A stretch of 35,111 bases of DNA, taken from positions 1 to 35,111 of the forward strand of contig JASBTR010000061.1 of assembly GCA_030148325.1 (NCBI GenBank), given 5' to 3'. The notes beneath the pieces are model-generated. The model did not search any database. It worked only from the letters and a program-made list of their open reading frames with translations, and was not told the origin of the DNA. Both the position numbers and the translations under genes were made by a program. The DNA is from Gammaproteobacteria bacterium (GTDB lineage: Bacteria; Pseudomonadota; Gammaproteobacteria; UBA6429; Thiohalophilaceae). Each line of letters begins with the position of its first letter. The first letter of the stretch is position 1. Positions 1-8,883 of this stretch are shown piece by piece.

Positions 1-93
1 GCGTACTATCAGTTCCTGTTATCCAGTAGTATCATAATGTTAGCAGCTTTTTCTACACTTGTTACTTAAATAAATCAATATCGTATTAATTCC
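1..93. other. upstream region of def
   Basis: An AT-rich leader with no gene. TTGTTA (59-64) and TATTAA (84-89) are promoter-like but 19 bases apart and too close to the start codon for a usual leader, so I do not call a promoter. In related genomes a LysM-protein gene is often divergent from def and would lie just off the left edge. Confidence 0.3.
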
Positions 94-597
94 ATGTCCA
101 TGCTCACAATTTTGCGCTATCCCGACGAGCGTCTGCGCACGGTCGCCACGCCAGTCGAGCATTTTGACGACAAACTCCAGCGTCTGATCGACGACATGCT
201 GGAAACCATGTATGCCGCCCCGGGTATCGGCCTGGCGGCAACCCAGGTGAATGCTCACAAACAACTGCTGGTTATCGACATCTCCGAGAACAAAAACCAG
301 CCGCTGGTGCTAATCAACCCGGAAATTCTGGAAAAAGACGGCTGCCAGAAATTTGATGAGGGCTGTCTGTCTGTGCCCGGCATTTATGAAACCGTGGAAC
401 GGGCTCAGCATATCCGCATCCGGGCCTGCGACCGACACGGGCAGACCTTTGAGATGGAAGCCGAGGACCTGCTCGCCGTCTGCATCCAGCACGAAATGGA
501 TCACCTCCAGGGCAAGTTGTTCGTTGACTATCTTTCCAGCCTGAAGCGCCAGCGGATTCGCAAAAAGCTGCAGAAACAGGAAAAACAGGCCATGTAA
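94..597 (+). CDS. def: peptide deformylase
   Basis: Iron-dependent hydrolase that removes the formyl group from the N-terminal methionine of new proteins in the cytoplasm. All three family motifs are visible: GIGLAATQ (residues 44-51), EGCLS with metal ligand C91, and QHEMDH with ligands H133 and H137 and catalytic E134. The 167-residue length is normal. Two starts are possible, at 94 and at 100; neither has a clear Shine-Dalgarno. I keep 94, although the conserved part begins only after the second Met (LTILRYPD). It is followed 117 bases later by fmt, whose product does the opposite reaction on initiator tRNA, the usual def-fmt pairing. Identification is secure; only the exact start is uncertain. 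Confidence 0.97.
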   Translation: MSMLTILRYPDERLRTVATPVEHFDDKLQRLIDDMLETMYAAPGIGLAATQVNAHKQLLVIDISENKNQPLVLINPEILEKDGCQKFDEGCLSVPGIYETVERAQHIRIRACDRHGQTFEMEAEDLLAVCIQHEMDHLQGKLFVDYLSSLKRQRIRKKLQKQEKQAM

Positions 598-714
598 GTG
601 CTGCTGCTCTAGTTTTGCGAGCAGAATAGCCATACTATCGCCAGCACAAAGCAAATCTTTAATCTGCCTGAGATTTCACGCCTAACTCATTCATTTCAGG
701 AACCGCCACAGCCT

Positions 715-1680
715 ATGACCTCAGTACGCCGCCTCATCTTTGCCGGTACCCCCGAGTTTGCCGCCACCTCGCTGCAGGCCCTGCTCGATGCCCGTGGCGA
801 TACCGACTACGAAATCATTGCTGTCTATACCCAACCGGATCGCCCCGCCGGACGCGGGCGTAAATTGCAGGCCAGTCCGGTAAAAACGCTAGCGCAGGCG
901 CACCAGATCCCGTTCTATCAACCGGAAAATTTTAAACACGGCGCCGACATTGACAGCCTGCAGAACCTCGAAGCCGATCTGATGATCGTTGCCGCCTACG
1001 GCCTGCTGCTGCCCCCGGCTGTGCTGGAGGCGCCGCGTCTGGGCTGCATCAACATCCACGCCTCCCTGCTGCCCCGCTGGCGCGGCGCAGCTCCCATCCA
1101 GCGCGCGATTCTGGCAGGTGACAAAGAAACCGGCATCACCATCATGCAGATGAACGAGGGACTGGATACCGGCGATATGCTGCTTAAACTAAGCTGCCCT
1201 ATCGAAGAAACAGACACCGGCGGCAGCCTGCATGACAAGCTGGCCAAACTGGGCGGCGAGGCGCTGCTGGCGGCGCTGGAGAAACTGGAGCGGGGCGAAC
1301 TTCAGCCTCAGCCACAGGATGACCGTCTCAGCACCTATGCCACCAAGCTCAACAAACAGGAAGCCCTGCTCGACTGGCAGGACGATGCGCAGGCGCTGGC
1401 ACGACGCGTGCGCGCCTTCAATCCCTGGCCGGTGACCCAAACACGAATCAACGACCAGGTATTGCGCATCTGGGCAGCAGAACCCATCGAAAACAGCCAC
1501 AACAACGCCGAACCGGGCACAGTCGTCGCCAGCAGCAAGGCCGGTATCGATATTGCCTGCGGCCACGGCCTGCTGCGCCTGACACGGCTCCAGCCCGCCG
1601 GCAAAAAAGCCATGGATGCACCCGCCTTTCTCAATGGTTATGCCGATCTGCTGCCCGTCGGCGCCCGGCTGGGGCAATAG
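715..1680 (+). CDS. fmt: methionyl-tRNA formyltransferase
   Basis: Transfers a formyl group from 10-formyltetrahydrofolate to Met-tRNA(fMet), making the initiator tRNA. The N-terminal Rossmann-type transferase domain shows the GTPEFA start motif (11-16) and the catalytic set N113, H115 and D151 in CINIHASLLPRWRGAAPIQR and NEGLDTGD. The SLLP motif is intact. A C-terminal OB-fold-like tRNA-binding domain follows from about residue 205. Length of 321 residues is close to the usual 310-320. It lies between def and rsmB on the same strand, a classic gammaproteobacterial order, and probably belongs to one transcription unit with def. The gap to rsmB (165 bases) holds a two-hairpin repeat. Confidence 0.97.
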   Translation: MTSVRRLIFAGTPEFAATSLQALLDARGDTDYEIIAVYTQPDRPAGRGRKLQASPVKTLAQAHQIPFYQPENFKHGADIDSLQNLEADLMIVAAYGLLLPPAVLEAPRLGCINIHASLLPRWRGAAPIQRAILAGDKETGITIMQMNEGLDTGDMLLKLSCPIEETDTGGSLHDKLAKLGGEALLAALEKLERGELQPQPQDDRLSTYATKLNKQEALLDWQDDAQALARRVRAFNPWPVTQTRINDQVLRIWAAEPIENSHNNAEPGTVVASSKAGIDIACGHGLLRLTRLQPAGKKAMDAPAFLNGYADLLPVGARLGQ

Positions 1681-1742
1681 AATGCCTACTTTTCTTTTAA
1701 TCTCTTCGGCAGTAATCCCCCCCGGCTTATTGCAAAGTTCTA

Positions 1743-1790
1743 TTGCAGGTGCGGCTTCATCTGCACCTGTTCGCCTGAAGGCGAATCTAC
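1743..1790 (+). repeat. two-hairpin palindromic repeat, copy A (fmt-rsmB gap)
   Basis: Two adjacent hairpins. The first has arms CAGGTGC (1746-1752) and GCACCTG (1763-1769); the second is TTCGCC-TGAA-GGCGAA (1770-1785). The second stem recurs at 13138-13156, 21313-21330, 27170-27186 and 32225-32240. The short AGGT...ACCT flanks seen in other copies are partly kept here. No U-run follows, so a simple terminator is unlikely. This looks like a dispersed intergenic repeat of REP type. Confidence 0.75.
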
Positions 1791-1845
1791 ATAACGAATA
1801 CCCCATCCACCTGTGGCGGGGAAATTTATTACGGCGCCCTGAACA

Positions 1846-3144
1846 ATGAATCCCCGTCTCGCCGCCGTCTATGTTCTGCAACAGGTCCTCGACCAGGGCC
1901 GCAACCTGCCCGATGCGCTGGAAACCGTGCATTCACGCATACCGGATCAAAAGGGCCGCGCGCTTACCCAGGCGCTGAGCTACGGCGTACTGCGCCACGG
2001 CTTTAGCCTTGACGCCATCTTGCTGCAACTGCTGAAAAAGCCGCTTAAAGCCAAAGATTCCGACCTCCGCTACCTGATCCTGCTCGGCCTCTACCAGATT
2101 ATTCACATGCGGGTGCCGAATCATGCCGCCGTCTCTGAAACCGTAAAGCTCACCCCGGCGCTGAAAAAGAACTGGGCGCGGGCCATGGTCAACGGGGTGC
2201 TGCGCAACTACCTGCGTCAGACCGATGCGCTGCTGGCATCGATCGAAAAAGAGGACATCAGCCGTTACGAACACCCACGCTGGCTACTGGACAGGCTACG
2301 GGCAAACTGGCCGGATAGCTGGCAGGCGATCGCCACGGCCAATAACCAGCCCGCGCCCATGACCCTGCGAGTCAACCCGCAAAAAATCAGCCGTGAAGAT
2401 TACCTGCAGCGACTTAAAACCGCGGGCATCCCGGCCGAGTTCTGCCGTCATTCAAAAGCGGGGCTGCGCCTGAATGAAGCGGTGGCGGTGGAGCAGCTGC
2501 CCGGCTTTAAAAAAGGCCTGGTCTCGGTGCAGGATGAAGCCGCGCAACTCGCCGCGCAACTGTTACAGGCGGCCCCGGGCGAGCGCATCCTCGATGCCTG
2601 CGCCGCCCCCGGCGGTAAAACGGCACATATTCTGGAAACTCAGCCGCAACTGACCCGGCTGAATGCGCTGGAACAGGTTCCGGCGCGACTCGAGTATGTA
2701 CGTGACACCCTGCAACGCCTCAGCCTTAAGGCGAAGTTAATTGCCGGCGACGCCAGCCAGCCAGATGCATGGTGGGACGGCAAGCCCTATGATAGGATTT
2801 TACTGGATGCGCCCTGCAGCGCCAGCGGCGTGATTCGTCGTCACCCTGACATTAAATACCTGCGCCGCGATGAAGATCTGGAAACACTGGTTCGCACTCA
2901 GCAACAGATACTCCAGGCCCTCTGGCCGTTGCTGGCCGCTGGCGGTATGCTTTTATATGTAACCTGCTCGGTGCTGGCAGAGGAAAATAACCGGCAGATT
3001 GAAGAGTTTCTGGGCGCCTGCAACGACGCCCGGCTGGAGCCCCTGGATACAGACTGGGGAACCGCAACCACGGCCGGCCGACAAATCCTGCCCGGCGAGG
3101 AGAATATGGATGGCTTCTTTTATGCCTGTTTGCGCAAGGCATAA
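1846..3144 (+). CDS. rsmB: 16S rRNA (cytosine-967-C5) methyltransferase
   Basis: Methylates C967 of 16S rRNA using S-adenosylmethionine. The N-terminal 130 residues are an all-helical NusB-like RNA-binding domain; the C-terminal part is a Rossmann methyltransferase. SAM motif DACAAPGGKT lies at 250-259. The two cysteines typical of RNA m5C enzymes are present: C324 in DAPCSASG and the catalytic C374 in YVTCSV. Length of 432 residues is normal for RsmB (also called Sun or RrmB). The start at 1846 has only a weak ribosome site, but the sequence after it fits the family N-terminus. Its 3' end overlaps the next gene by 35 bases, suggesting translational coupling. Confidence 0.96.
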   Translation: MNPRLAAVYVLQQVLDQGRNLPDALETVHSRIPDQKGRALTQALSYGVLRHGFSLDAILLQLLKKPLKAKDSDLRYLILLGLYQIIHMRVPNHAAVSETVKLTPALKKNWARAMVNGVLRNYLRQTDALLASIEKEDISRYEHPRWLLDRLRANWPDSWQAIATANNQPAPMTLRVNPQKISREDYLQRLKTAGIPAEFCRHSKAGLRLNEAVAVEQLPGFKKGLVSVQDEAAQLAAQLLQAAPGERILDACAAPGGKTAHILETQPQLTRLNALEQVPARLEYVRDTLQRLSLKAKLIAGDASQPDAWWDGKPYDRILLDAPCSASGVIRRHPDIKYLRRDEDLETLVRTQQQILQALWPLLAAGGMLLYVTCSVLAEENNRQIEEFLGACNDARLEPLDTDWGTATTAGRQILPGEENMDGFFYACLRKA

Positions 3145-3724
3145 ATTATTACCGGCAACCCCTGACCTGCGTGTATACACGCTGGCCGCGGCGCTATGCC
3201 TGCTGGCCCTGCTGGCCCCGCCGCCCGCCCAGGCGGCTGAAGCCTTCGTTATTAAATCGCTGGAAACCCGTCTGCGTAACAATGTCTATTCCTTCAGCAC
3301 CCATATCGAATACGGCTTCTCGGATGAGGCGCTGGTGGCGCTGAAAAACGGCGTGCCCCTGATTATTATCCTGAATATCGAGGTCCAGGAAGAACGCTGG
3401 TACTGGAACAAAACCATCGCCGAACTGGAACAGGGCTACCTGCTGATCTATCACGCCCTGTCGGAAAAATTCATCATCCACAACCTCAACAGCGGCGTCC
3501 AGACCGACTATTCCAGTCTCAGCGATGCCCTGCATGCACTGGGCTATATCGATAACCTGCCCCTGATCGACGCCAAGCTGCTGAAACCCGACAGCCGTTA
3601 TATCCTGCGCCTGCGCAGCGAACTCGACATTGAATCCCTGCCGGCGCCAATGCGCCCACTGGCCTATATTTCTTCTGACTGGCGACTGCAAAGCGACTGG
3701 TACACATGGCCATTAACGCCCTGA
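3110..3724 (+). CDS. DUF4390-family secreted protein
   Basis: Exported protein of unknown function. I set the start at 3110 because a good ribosome site (GAGGAGA, 3097-3103) lies six bases upstream; this gives 204 residues. An earlier in-frame start at 2999 would be buried in rsmB and would place out-of-frame rsmB-derived sequence before the signal peptide. Residues about 16-42 form a signal peptide (basic region, a Leu/Ala-rich core, then a PAQA-AEA-type cleavage site). The mature part has the immunoglobulin-like or beta-rich look of DUF4390 proteins, which are found between rsmB and an NtrY-like kinase in many Gammaproteobacteria. It overlaps the kinase gene by 19 bases. That coupling suggests, without proving, a periplasmic role linked to the kinase. 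Confidence 0.85.
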   Translation: MASFMPVCARHKLLPATPDLRVYTLAAALCLLALLAPPPAQAAEAFVIKSLETRLRNNVYSFSTHIEYGFSDEALVALKNGVPLIIILNIEVQEERWYWNKTIAELEQGYLLIYHALSEKFIIHNLNSGVQTDYSSLSDALHALGYIDNLPLIDAKLLKPDSRYILRLRSELDIESLPAPMRPLAYISSDWRLQSDWYTWPLTP

Positions 3725-5946
3725 TCAAACGCTTTTTCTCCGGCAGCACACCGATTATTCTGGTGTTCCTGCTGCTGCTCAACTCACTCTATATGATGAG
3801 CGGCGCGACCCACAGCTCGGCCACCTTCGGCCAGCTTTATTCCCTGCTGCTGGCAATTAACATTCTTGCTATTTTCCTGTTCCTGGTGCTGATCGGCAAA
3901 AGCCTGTGGCTGCTGGTACAACAGTACCGGCAACAGACCACCGGCTCGCGCCTGACTGCCAAACTGGTAATCATGTTCGTAATCCTTTCAGTTACCCCGG
4001 TCACCATCGTTTTCTATTTTTCTCAGGACTTCATTAAACGCGGCATCGACAGCTGGTTCGATGTGCGGGTAGAGAATGCCCTCAATGACGCGCTGAAACT
4101 GGGTCAGGCCGCGCTCGATGAGCGTATGCGCGAACTGCTGCAACGCACTCGCCAGGTGGCCCAGCAACTGGAAGCAACGGACAACAATCTGGTGGCGCTG
4201 AAACTCAACGATCTGCGTATGGAGCTGGATGCGCGGGAACTAACCCTGTTTGCCAAGAATGGTCAGATCATCGCGTCCAACAGCACCGAAACCGCACGCC
4301 TGGTGCCGGTGCATCTGGATGACACCACCCTGCACCTGCTCCACCAGCGTGCTTATAAGGTTGGCCTGATTCCGGTCAAGGATGCCGGCCTGCATATCCG
4401 CACTGCCGTTGCCGTGCCCGGCACCGGCATCGTCGGCGAGGGCCGCATCCTGCAGGCGCTGTTCCCGGTTGACGAACACATGAACGAACTGGCCAACAGC
4501 GTGCAATCCGCCTTCGGTCAGTACCGGGAGATCACCTATCTGCGCACACCGCTGAAATACAACTTTATCCTCACCCTGTCGCTGGTGCTGTTGCTGAGCA
4601 TTCTCACCGCTATCTGGGCCGCCTTCTATGCGGCACGGCGCATGACCGCCCCTATTTATGATCTGGTAGAAGGCACCCGCGCCGTGGCCGCCGGCAACTA
4701 CGACAAACGCCTGCCCCTGCCCGGCAATGACGAGCTGGGCTTTCTGGTGACCTCCTTCAACGACATGACCTGGAAAATCGCCCAGGCGCGGGAAGAGGCC
4801 AGCGACAGCCAACGGCAGTTACAGGCCCAGCACACCTATCTCGAAACCGTGCTCGCCAACCTGTCCTCCGGCGTACTGACCCTGGACACTGAACTCAATC
4901 TGCGCACCTGCAACCGGACCGCCAGTCAGATCCTCGGCCTGAATATCGACGCCTTCCTGCAACAGCCGTTAAACGCCCTGGCGAAAAAAAACCCGGGCCT
5001 GCAGATTTTTGTCGAAACCGTCAGCAGCCGACAGACGGATAACGAGCCCGGCTGGCAGGCGGAAATCAGCCTGCTGGGGCCGGCCGGGCACAAGGTGCTG
5101 ATGTGCCGCGGATCTATTCTTCCCGGCAGCGACGACAGCCCGGAAGGGCTGGTCGTTGTCTTCGATGACATCACCACCCTGCTGCAGGCCCAGCGCAACG
5201 CCGCCTGGGGCGAAGTCGCCCGGCGCCTGGCACATGAGATCAAAAATCCGCTGACCCCCATCCAGCTTTCCGCCGAGCGCCTGCGCCATAAATATCTGCA
5301 CACTATGCCCAAAAAAGATGCCGATGTGCTGGATCGGGCCACCCACACCATCGTCCAGCAGGTGGAAACCATGAAAGAACTGGTCAAAGCCTTCAGTGAG
5401 TATGCCCGCATGCCGGTGCTGGAACTGGAAGCCCTGAATCTCAACCGCCTGATCGAGGAAGTGCTGGATCTATACCGCGGCGCCGGTTCCCGGCTGCAGT
5501 TCGATCTCGAACTGGATCCAGCCATCCCACCGGTAGAAGCCGATGCCGGCCGCCTGCGCCAGTTACTGCATAACCTGGTGAAAAATGCCCAGGAAGCCAT
5601 GCATCATGCAACTGGCAGCAAAATCAAAATCCGCACCCGCTGCGGCGAGGAACAGGCCTGTCAGTTCGTCGAACTGCGCCTGAGCGATACCGGCCCCGGC
5701 ATTCCCGAAGATATGTTTGATCACCTGTTCGAGCCCTATGTCACCAGCAAACCCAAGGGCAGCGGCCTGGGTCTGGCCATCGTCAAGAAAATCGTCGAGG
5801 AACATGGCGGTGTGCTGTGGGCGGAAAACAACAAGGGTGCCGGCGCCAGCATAGTGATACGATTACCGGTGGCGCATGGCGCCACCGCCTCCTCCAGCCC
5901 GGAGCCACCTGAAAACGATGACAGCTATAACCATGCAACCGCTTGA
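3706..5946 (+). CDS. ntrY: NtrY-like membrane sensor histidine kinase
   Basis: Inner-membrane kinase that phosphorylates the response regulator encoded next to it. Domains in order: three N-terminal membrane segments (about 15-34, 45-72, 85-107), a periplasmic sensor region (about 110-285), a fourth membrane segment (286-311), HAMP (312-365), PAS (about 375-495), then the kinase core. The H-box is RLAHEIKNPLTPIQLSAERL with phosphorylated H510; the N-box is HNLVKNAQEA (622-631); the G-boxes are DTGPGIPEDM (661-670) and GSGLGLAIV. All catalytic parts look intact. The length of 746 residues and the topology match NtrY. The signal is unknown. The adjacent potassium genes trkA and trkH and the DUF4390 gene suggest envelope or ion stress rather than classic nitrogen control, but this is inference. 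Confidence 0.92.
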   Translation: MAINALIKRFFSGSTPIILVFLLLLNSLYMMSGATHSSATFGQLYSLLLAINILAIFLFLVLIGKSLWLLVQQYRQQTTGSRLTAKLVIMFVILSVTPVTIVFYFSQDFIKRGIDSWFDVRVENALNDALKLGQAALDERMRELLQRTRQVAQQLEATDNNLVALKLNDLRMELDARELTLFAKNGQIIASNSTETARLVPVHLDDTTLHLLHQRAYKVGLIPVKDAGLHIRTAVAVPGTGIVGEGRILQALFPVDEHMNELANSVQSAFGQYREITYLRTPLKYNFILTLSLVLLLSILTAIWAAFYAARRMTAPIYDLVEGTRAVAAGNYDKRLPLPGNDELGFLVTSFNDMTWKIAQAREEASDSQRQLQAQHTYLETVLANLSSGVLTLDTELNLRTCNRTASQILGLNIDAFLQQPLNALAKKNPGLQIFVETVSSRQTDNEPGWQAEISLLGPAGHKVLMCRGSILPGSDDSPEGLVVVFDDITTLLQAQRNAAWGEVARRLAHEIKNPLTPIQLSAERLRHKYLHTMPKKDADVLDRATHTIVQQVETMKELVKAFSEYARMPVLELEALNLNRLIEEVLDLYRGAGSRLQFDLELDPAIPPVEADAGRLRQLLHNLVKNAQEAMHHATGSKIKIRTRCGEEQACQFVELRLSDTGPGIPEDMFDHLFEPYVTSKPKGSGLGLAIVKKIVEEHGGVLWAENNKGAGASIVIRLPVAHGATASSSPEPPENDDSYNHATA

Positions 5947-5953
5947 AACTGAC

Positions 5954-7354
5954 ATGACTGAGCCGAGGACACACAGTGCGCCCTATATTCTGGTGGTCGA
6001 TGACGAGCCGGATATCCGTCATCTGGTGCAGGAAATTCTCGAAGATGAAGGCTATGAAGTCAGCGTTGCCGAAAACGGTGAAGCCGCACGCACCGCCCAC
6101 CGCCAGCGGCGCCCCGATCTGGTGCTGCTGGATATCTGGATGCCTGATCTGGATGGCATCAGTCTGCTGAAAGAGTGGGCCGAGGACGGCCAGTTACCCA
6201 TGCCGGTACTGATGATGTCCGGCCACGGCACGGTAGAAACCGCCGTCGAAGCCACTCGCCTGGGCGCCTATGACTTCATCGAGAAACCCCTGTCACTGGC
6301 CAAGCTGCTGCTGACGATTGAACATGCGCTGGAAACCGACAAGCTGCAGCAGGAAAATCGCGGCCTGCTCAGCCATAGTACAAGGATCAAGGAACCCATT
6401 GGCAAGAGTCCACGGATGCAGAAACTGCGCGAGCAGTTACAGCAGGTTGCGGAACATGACAGCTGGGTATTGCTTGATGGCGAACCCGGTTGCGGCATGA
6501 ATGTTGCCGCCCGTTATCTGCACGCCATGAGTAAACGCAGCTCGCGGCGGCTGATTGAAGTCAACCTCGGCGCCCTCTCAGAAAAACATTCCGCCCGCGA
6601 ACTGTTCGGTTATGAAGAAGGTGAAAAGGTCCATTATGGCCTGCTGGAACAGGCCAACGGCGGCAGCCTGCTATTATACGACATTGCCGAAATGGATCCT
6701 GACACCCAGCGCCGGCTGCATTCAGCCCTCTCCGCCAAAACCTTTCTACGCATCGGCGGCGAAGAACCGGTACAGATGCATGCCCGCATCATTGCCGCCA
6801 GCAGTCATGATCTACCGCAGCAGGTTGCCAGCAATCATTTTCGCAAGGATCTCTATTATCAGCTCAACGTGGTGCCGATACACATTCCGCCCCTGCGTGA
6901 ACATCGCGAAGATATTCCCGAACTGCTGGCTTACTTCAGCCATTATTTTATCGATCAGGAAAATCTGCCCTACCGACATTTCAGCCTGGCCGCACAGAAC
7001 CGTCTGCGCAACTACCCCTGGCCGGGCAATATCCGCGAACTCATGAATCTGGTCCAGCGCCTGCTGATCATCAGCAAGGGTGAAGAGATAACCCTGGAAG
7101 ATGTCGAGACAGCGCTGGGTAATCCACTACCGGCAACACCTGTCAGTGATGCGAGCCATTCAGATACCCAGGCCGATGAATTCAATCGCCCCCTGCGTGA
7201 GGCACGGGAAGAATTTGAACGTCGTTATCTGCGCCATCAACTTGCTCTGAATAATGGCAACGTCAGCAAGGTAGCGCAAATAGCCGGACTGGAACGCACC
7301 CACCTATATCGCAAACTGCGTGCACTGGGGATTGATCCGAAAGATAATAAATAA
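5954..7354 (+). CDS. ntrX: NtrX-like response regulator with degenerate AAA+ domain
   Basis: Response regulator paired with the kinase upstream. The receiver domain (residues about 11-125) is normal: acidic pair D16-D17, phosphate acceptor D60 in LLDIWMP, and K111. The central sigma-54 activator domain (about 148-375) has lost its key parts. Walker A reads GEPGCGM instead of GxxGxGK, the GAFTGA loop after ELFGYEEG is missing, and Walker B reads LLLYDI instead of LFLDEI. The C-terminal Fis-type HTH (about 420-466) looks complete. It probably binds DNA without activating sigma-54 polymerase. Start is uncertain: 5876 and 5918 are also in frame, but 5954 follows the kinase stop by seven bases and gives the short leader usual before ILVVDDE. 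Confidence 0.9.
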   Translation: MTEPRTHSAPYILVVDDEPDIRHLVQEILEDEGYEVSVAENGEAARTAHRQRRPDLVLLDIWMPDLDGISLLKEWAEDGQLPMPVLMMSGHGTVETAVEATRLGAYDFIEKPLSLAKLLLTIEHALETDKLQQENRGLLSHSTRIKEPIGKSPRMQKLREQLQQVAEHDSWVLLDGEPGCGMNVAARYLHAMSKRSSRRLIEVNLGALSEKHSARELFGYEEGEKVHYGLLEQANGGSLLLYDIAEMDPDTQRRLHSALSAKTFLRIGGEEPVQMHARIIAASSHDLPQQVASNHFRKDLYYQLNVVPIHIPPLREHREDIPELLAYFSHYFIDQENLPYRHFSLAAQNRLRNYPWPGNIRELMNLVQRLLIISKGEEITLEDVETALGNPLPATPVSDASHSDTQADEFNRPLREAREEFERRYLRHQLALNNGNVSKVAQIAGLERTHLYRKLRALGIDPKDNK

Positions 7355-7367
7355 CAAACTTAAGACT

Positions 7368-8744
7368 ATGAAAATAATTATCCTCGGCGCCGGACAGGTA
7401 GGCAGTTCCCTGGCAGAAAACCTGACCAACGAAGCCAACGACATTACCCTTGTCGACAAGAATGAAGCCGCCCTGCTGGCGTTACAGGACAGACTGGATC
7501 TGCGCACGATTTACGGTCATGCCTCGCATCCGGATATCCTCAGCCGCGCCGGCGCCGATGACGCCGACATGCTCATCGCCGTCACCGACAGCGATGAAAC
7601 TAATATGCTCGCCTGCCAGGTGGCCTATACCATTTTTCACACGCCCACCAAGATCGCGCGCGTACGCTCGGTCGAATATCTGAAACACAAGCGCCTGTTC
7701 AGTCAGGAAGCGCTGCCCATCGATGTGCTGATCAGCCCTGAGCAGATTATCACCGACTACATTCAGCGCCTGATCCAGCATCCCGGCACCCTGCAGGTAC
7801 TGGATTTCGCCAATGGTCAGGTCCAGCTGGTCGGCGTGCGCGCCTATTACGGCGGTCCCATGGTCGGCCACGAACTGCGTGAAATCGGCGCCCATATGCC
7901 CAAGGGCGTCGATACCCGCGTGGCCGCCATCTATCGTCAGGATCGCGCCATCATTCCCGAAGGCCACACGCTGATTGAAGCGGATGACGAAGTTTTCTTT
8001 ATCGCTGCCACTGAACACATCAGCACGGTAATGAGTGAATTGCGACGACTGGACACCCCTTACCGCCGGATCATGATCGTCGGCGGCGGCAACATCGGCA
8101 AGCGGGTCGCCAAAGCGCTGGAAAACGACTATCAGGTCAAACTCATCGACCACAATGTTGCCCGCGCCAATGAAATTTCAAACGAACTGAATAACACCAT
8201 GGTGTTATTGGGCGATGCCGCCGATGAGGAACTGCTGCAGGAAGAAAATATCGAAAGCATCGATGTCTTCTGCGCACTGACCAACGACGACGAAGCCAAT
8301 ATCCTCTCTTCCATGCTGGCCAAGCGACTGGGCGCGCGCAAGGTGATGACCCTGATCAACCGCGCCGCCTATGTCGATCTGGTGCAAAGCGGTGACATCG
8401 ACATCGCCATTTCACCCCAGCAGTCCACTATCGGCAGCCTGCTCACCCATGTGCGTCGCGGTGACGTGGTCAAGGTTCACTCCCTGCGCCGCGGCGCCGC
8501 CGAGGCCATCGAAGCCATCGCCCATGGCAGCAAGGAATCATCCCGCGTCGTCGGCCTCAGCATCGGTGAACTCAAACTGCCACAGGGCACAACCGTTGCC
8601 GCTATTGTACGTGGCAACCAGGTAATCATCGCCCACCACGACATCGTCATCGAACCGGAAGATCATGTCATTCTTTTCCTTATCGATAAAAACCGTATCT
8701 CCGAGGTAGAGAAGCTGTTCCAGGTTGGGATTACGTTTATATAA
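7368..8744 (+). CDS. trkA: Trk potassium uptake regulatory subunit
   Basis: Cytoplasmic NAD(H)-binding gating subunit of the Trk potassium transporter. Two RCK halves are visible, each with a Rossmann nucleotide motif ([11 protein letters not shown] near residue 7 and [13 protein letters not shown] near residue 239) followed by a TrkA-C domain. From the start at 7368 it has 458 residues, the same length as E. coli TrkA; an upstream in-frame start at 7320 would run back into the regulator gene. It begins 13 bases after the regulator stop, so it is likely in the same operon. The membrane partner trkH follows on the same strand after a repeat-filled gap of 139 bases. Confidence 0.97.
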   Translation: MKIIILGAGQVGSSLAENLTNEANDITLVDKNEAALLALQDRLDLRTIYGHASHPDILSRAGADDADMLIAVTDSDETNMLACQVAYTIFHTPTKIARVRSVEYLKHKRLFSQEALPIDVLISPEQIITDYIQRLIQHPGTLQVLDFANGQVQLVGVRAYYGGPMVGHELREIGAHMPKGVDTRVAAIYRQDRAIIPEGHTLIEADDEVFFIAATEHISTVMSELRRLDTPYRRIMIVGGGNIGKRVAKALENDYQVKLIDHNVARANEISNELNNTMVLLGDAADEELLQEENIESIDVFCALTNDDEANILSSMLAKRLGARKVMTLINRAAYVDLVQSGDIDIAISPQQSTIGSLLTHVRRGDVVKVHSLRRGAAEAIEAIAHGSKESSRVVGLSIGELKLPQGTTVAAIVRGNQVIIAHHDIVIEPEDHVILFLIDKNRISEVEKLFQVGITFI

Positions 8745-8873
8745 AGGGACGAGGGACGAGGGACGAGAAAATTATGAAAATGAAAAGAAACATATCACAA
8801 CAACTAAAATTTTTGACTGCCATTACTCATGGAAGGGGTTTCCTCGTCACTCGTCCCTCGTCACTCGTCCCTT
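8744..8873 (+). repeat. GGGACGAG inverted-repeat element between trkA and trkH
   Basis: The left arm (8745-8767) is a short tandem of GGGACGA units directly after the trkA stop. The right arm (8844-8873) holds CTCGTC-A and CTCGTCC units on the complementary strand. About 75 bases of A-rich sequence lie between them. If transcribed it could form a long hairpin between the two trk genes. No gene is visible inside. It is one of several paired-arm repeat families in this window. Confidence 0.7.
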
Positions 8874-8883
8874 AATTTAGTCC

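Noticed and set aside
2999-3109. Longer N-terminus for the DUF4390 protein
   Set aside because: It lies inside rsmB, has out-of-frame composition and would bury the signal peptide; 3110 has a good ribosome site.
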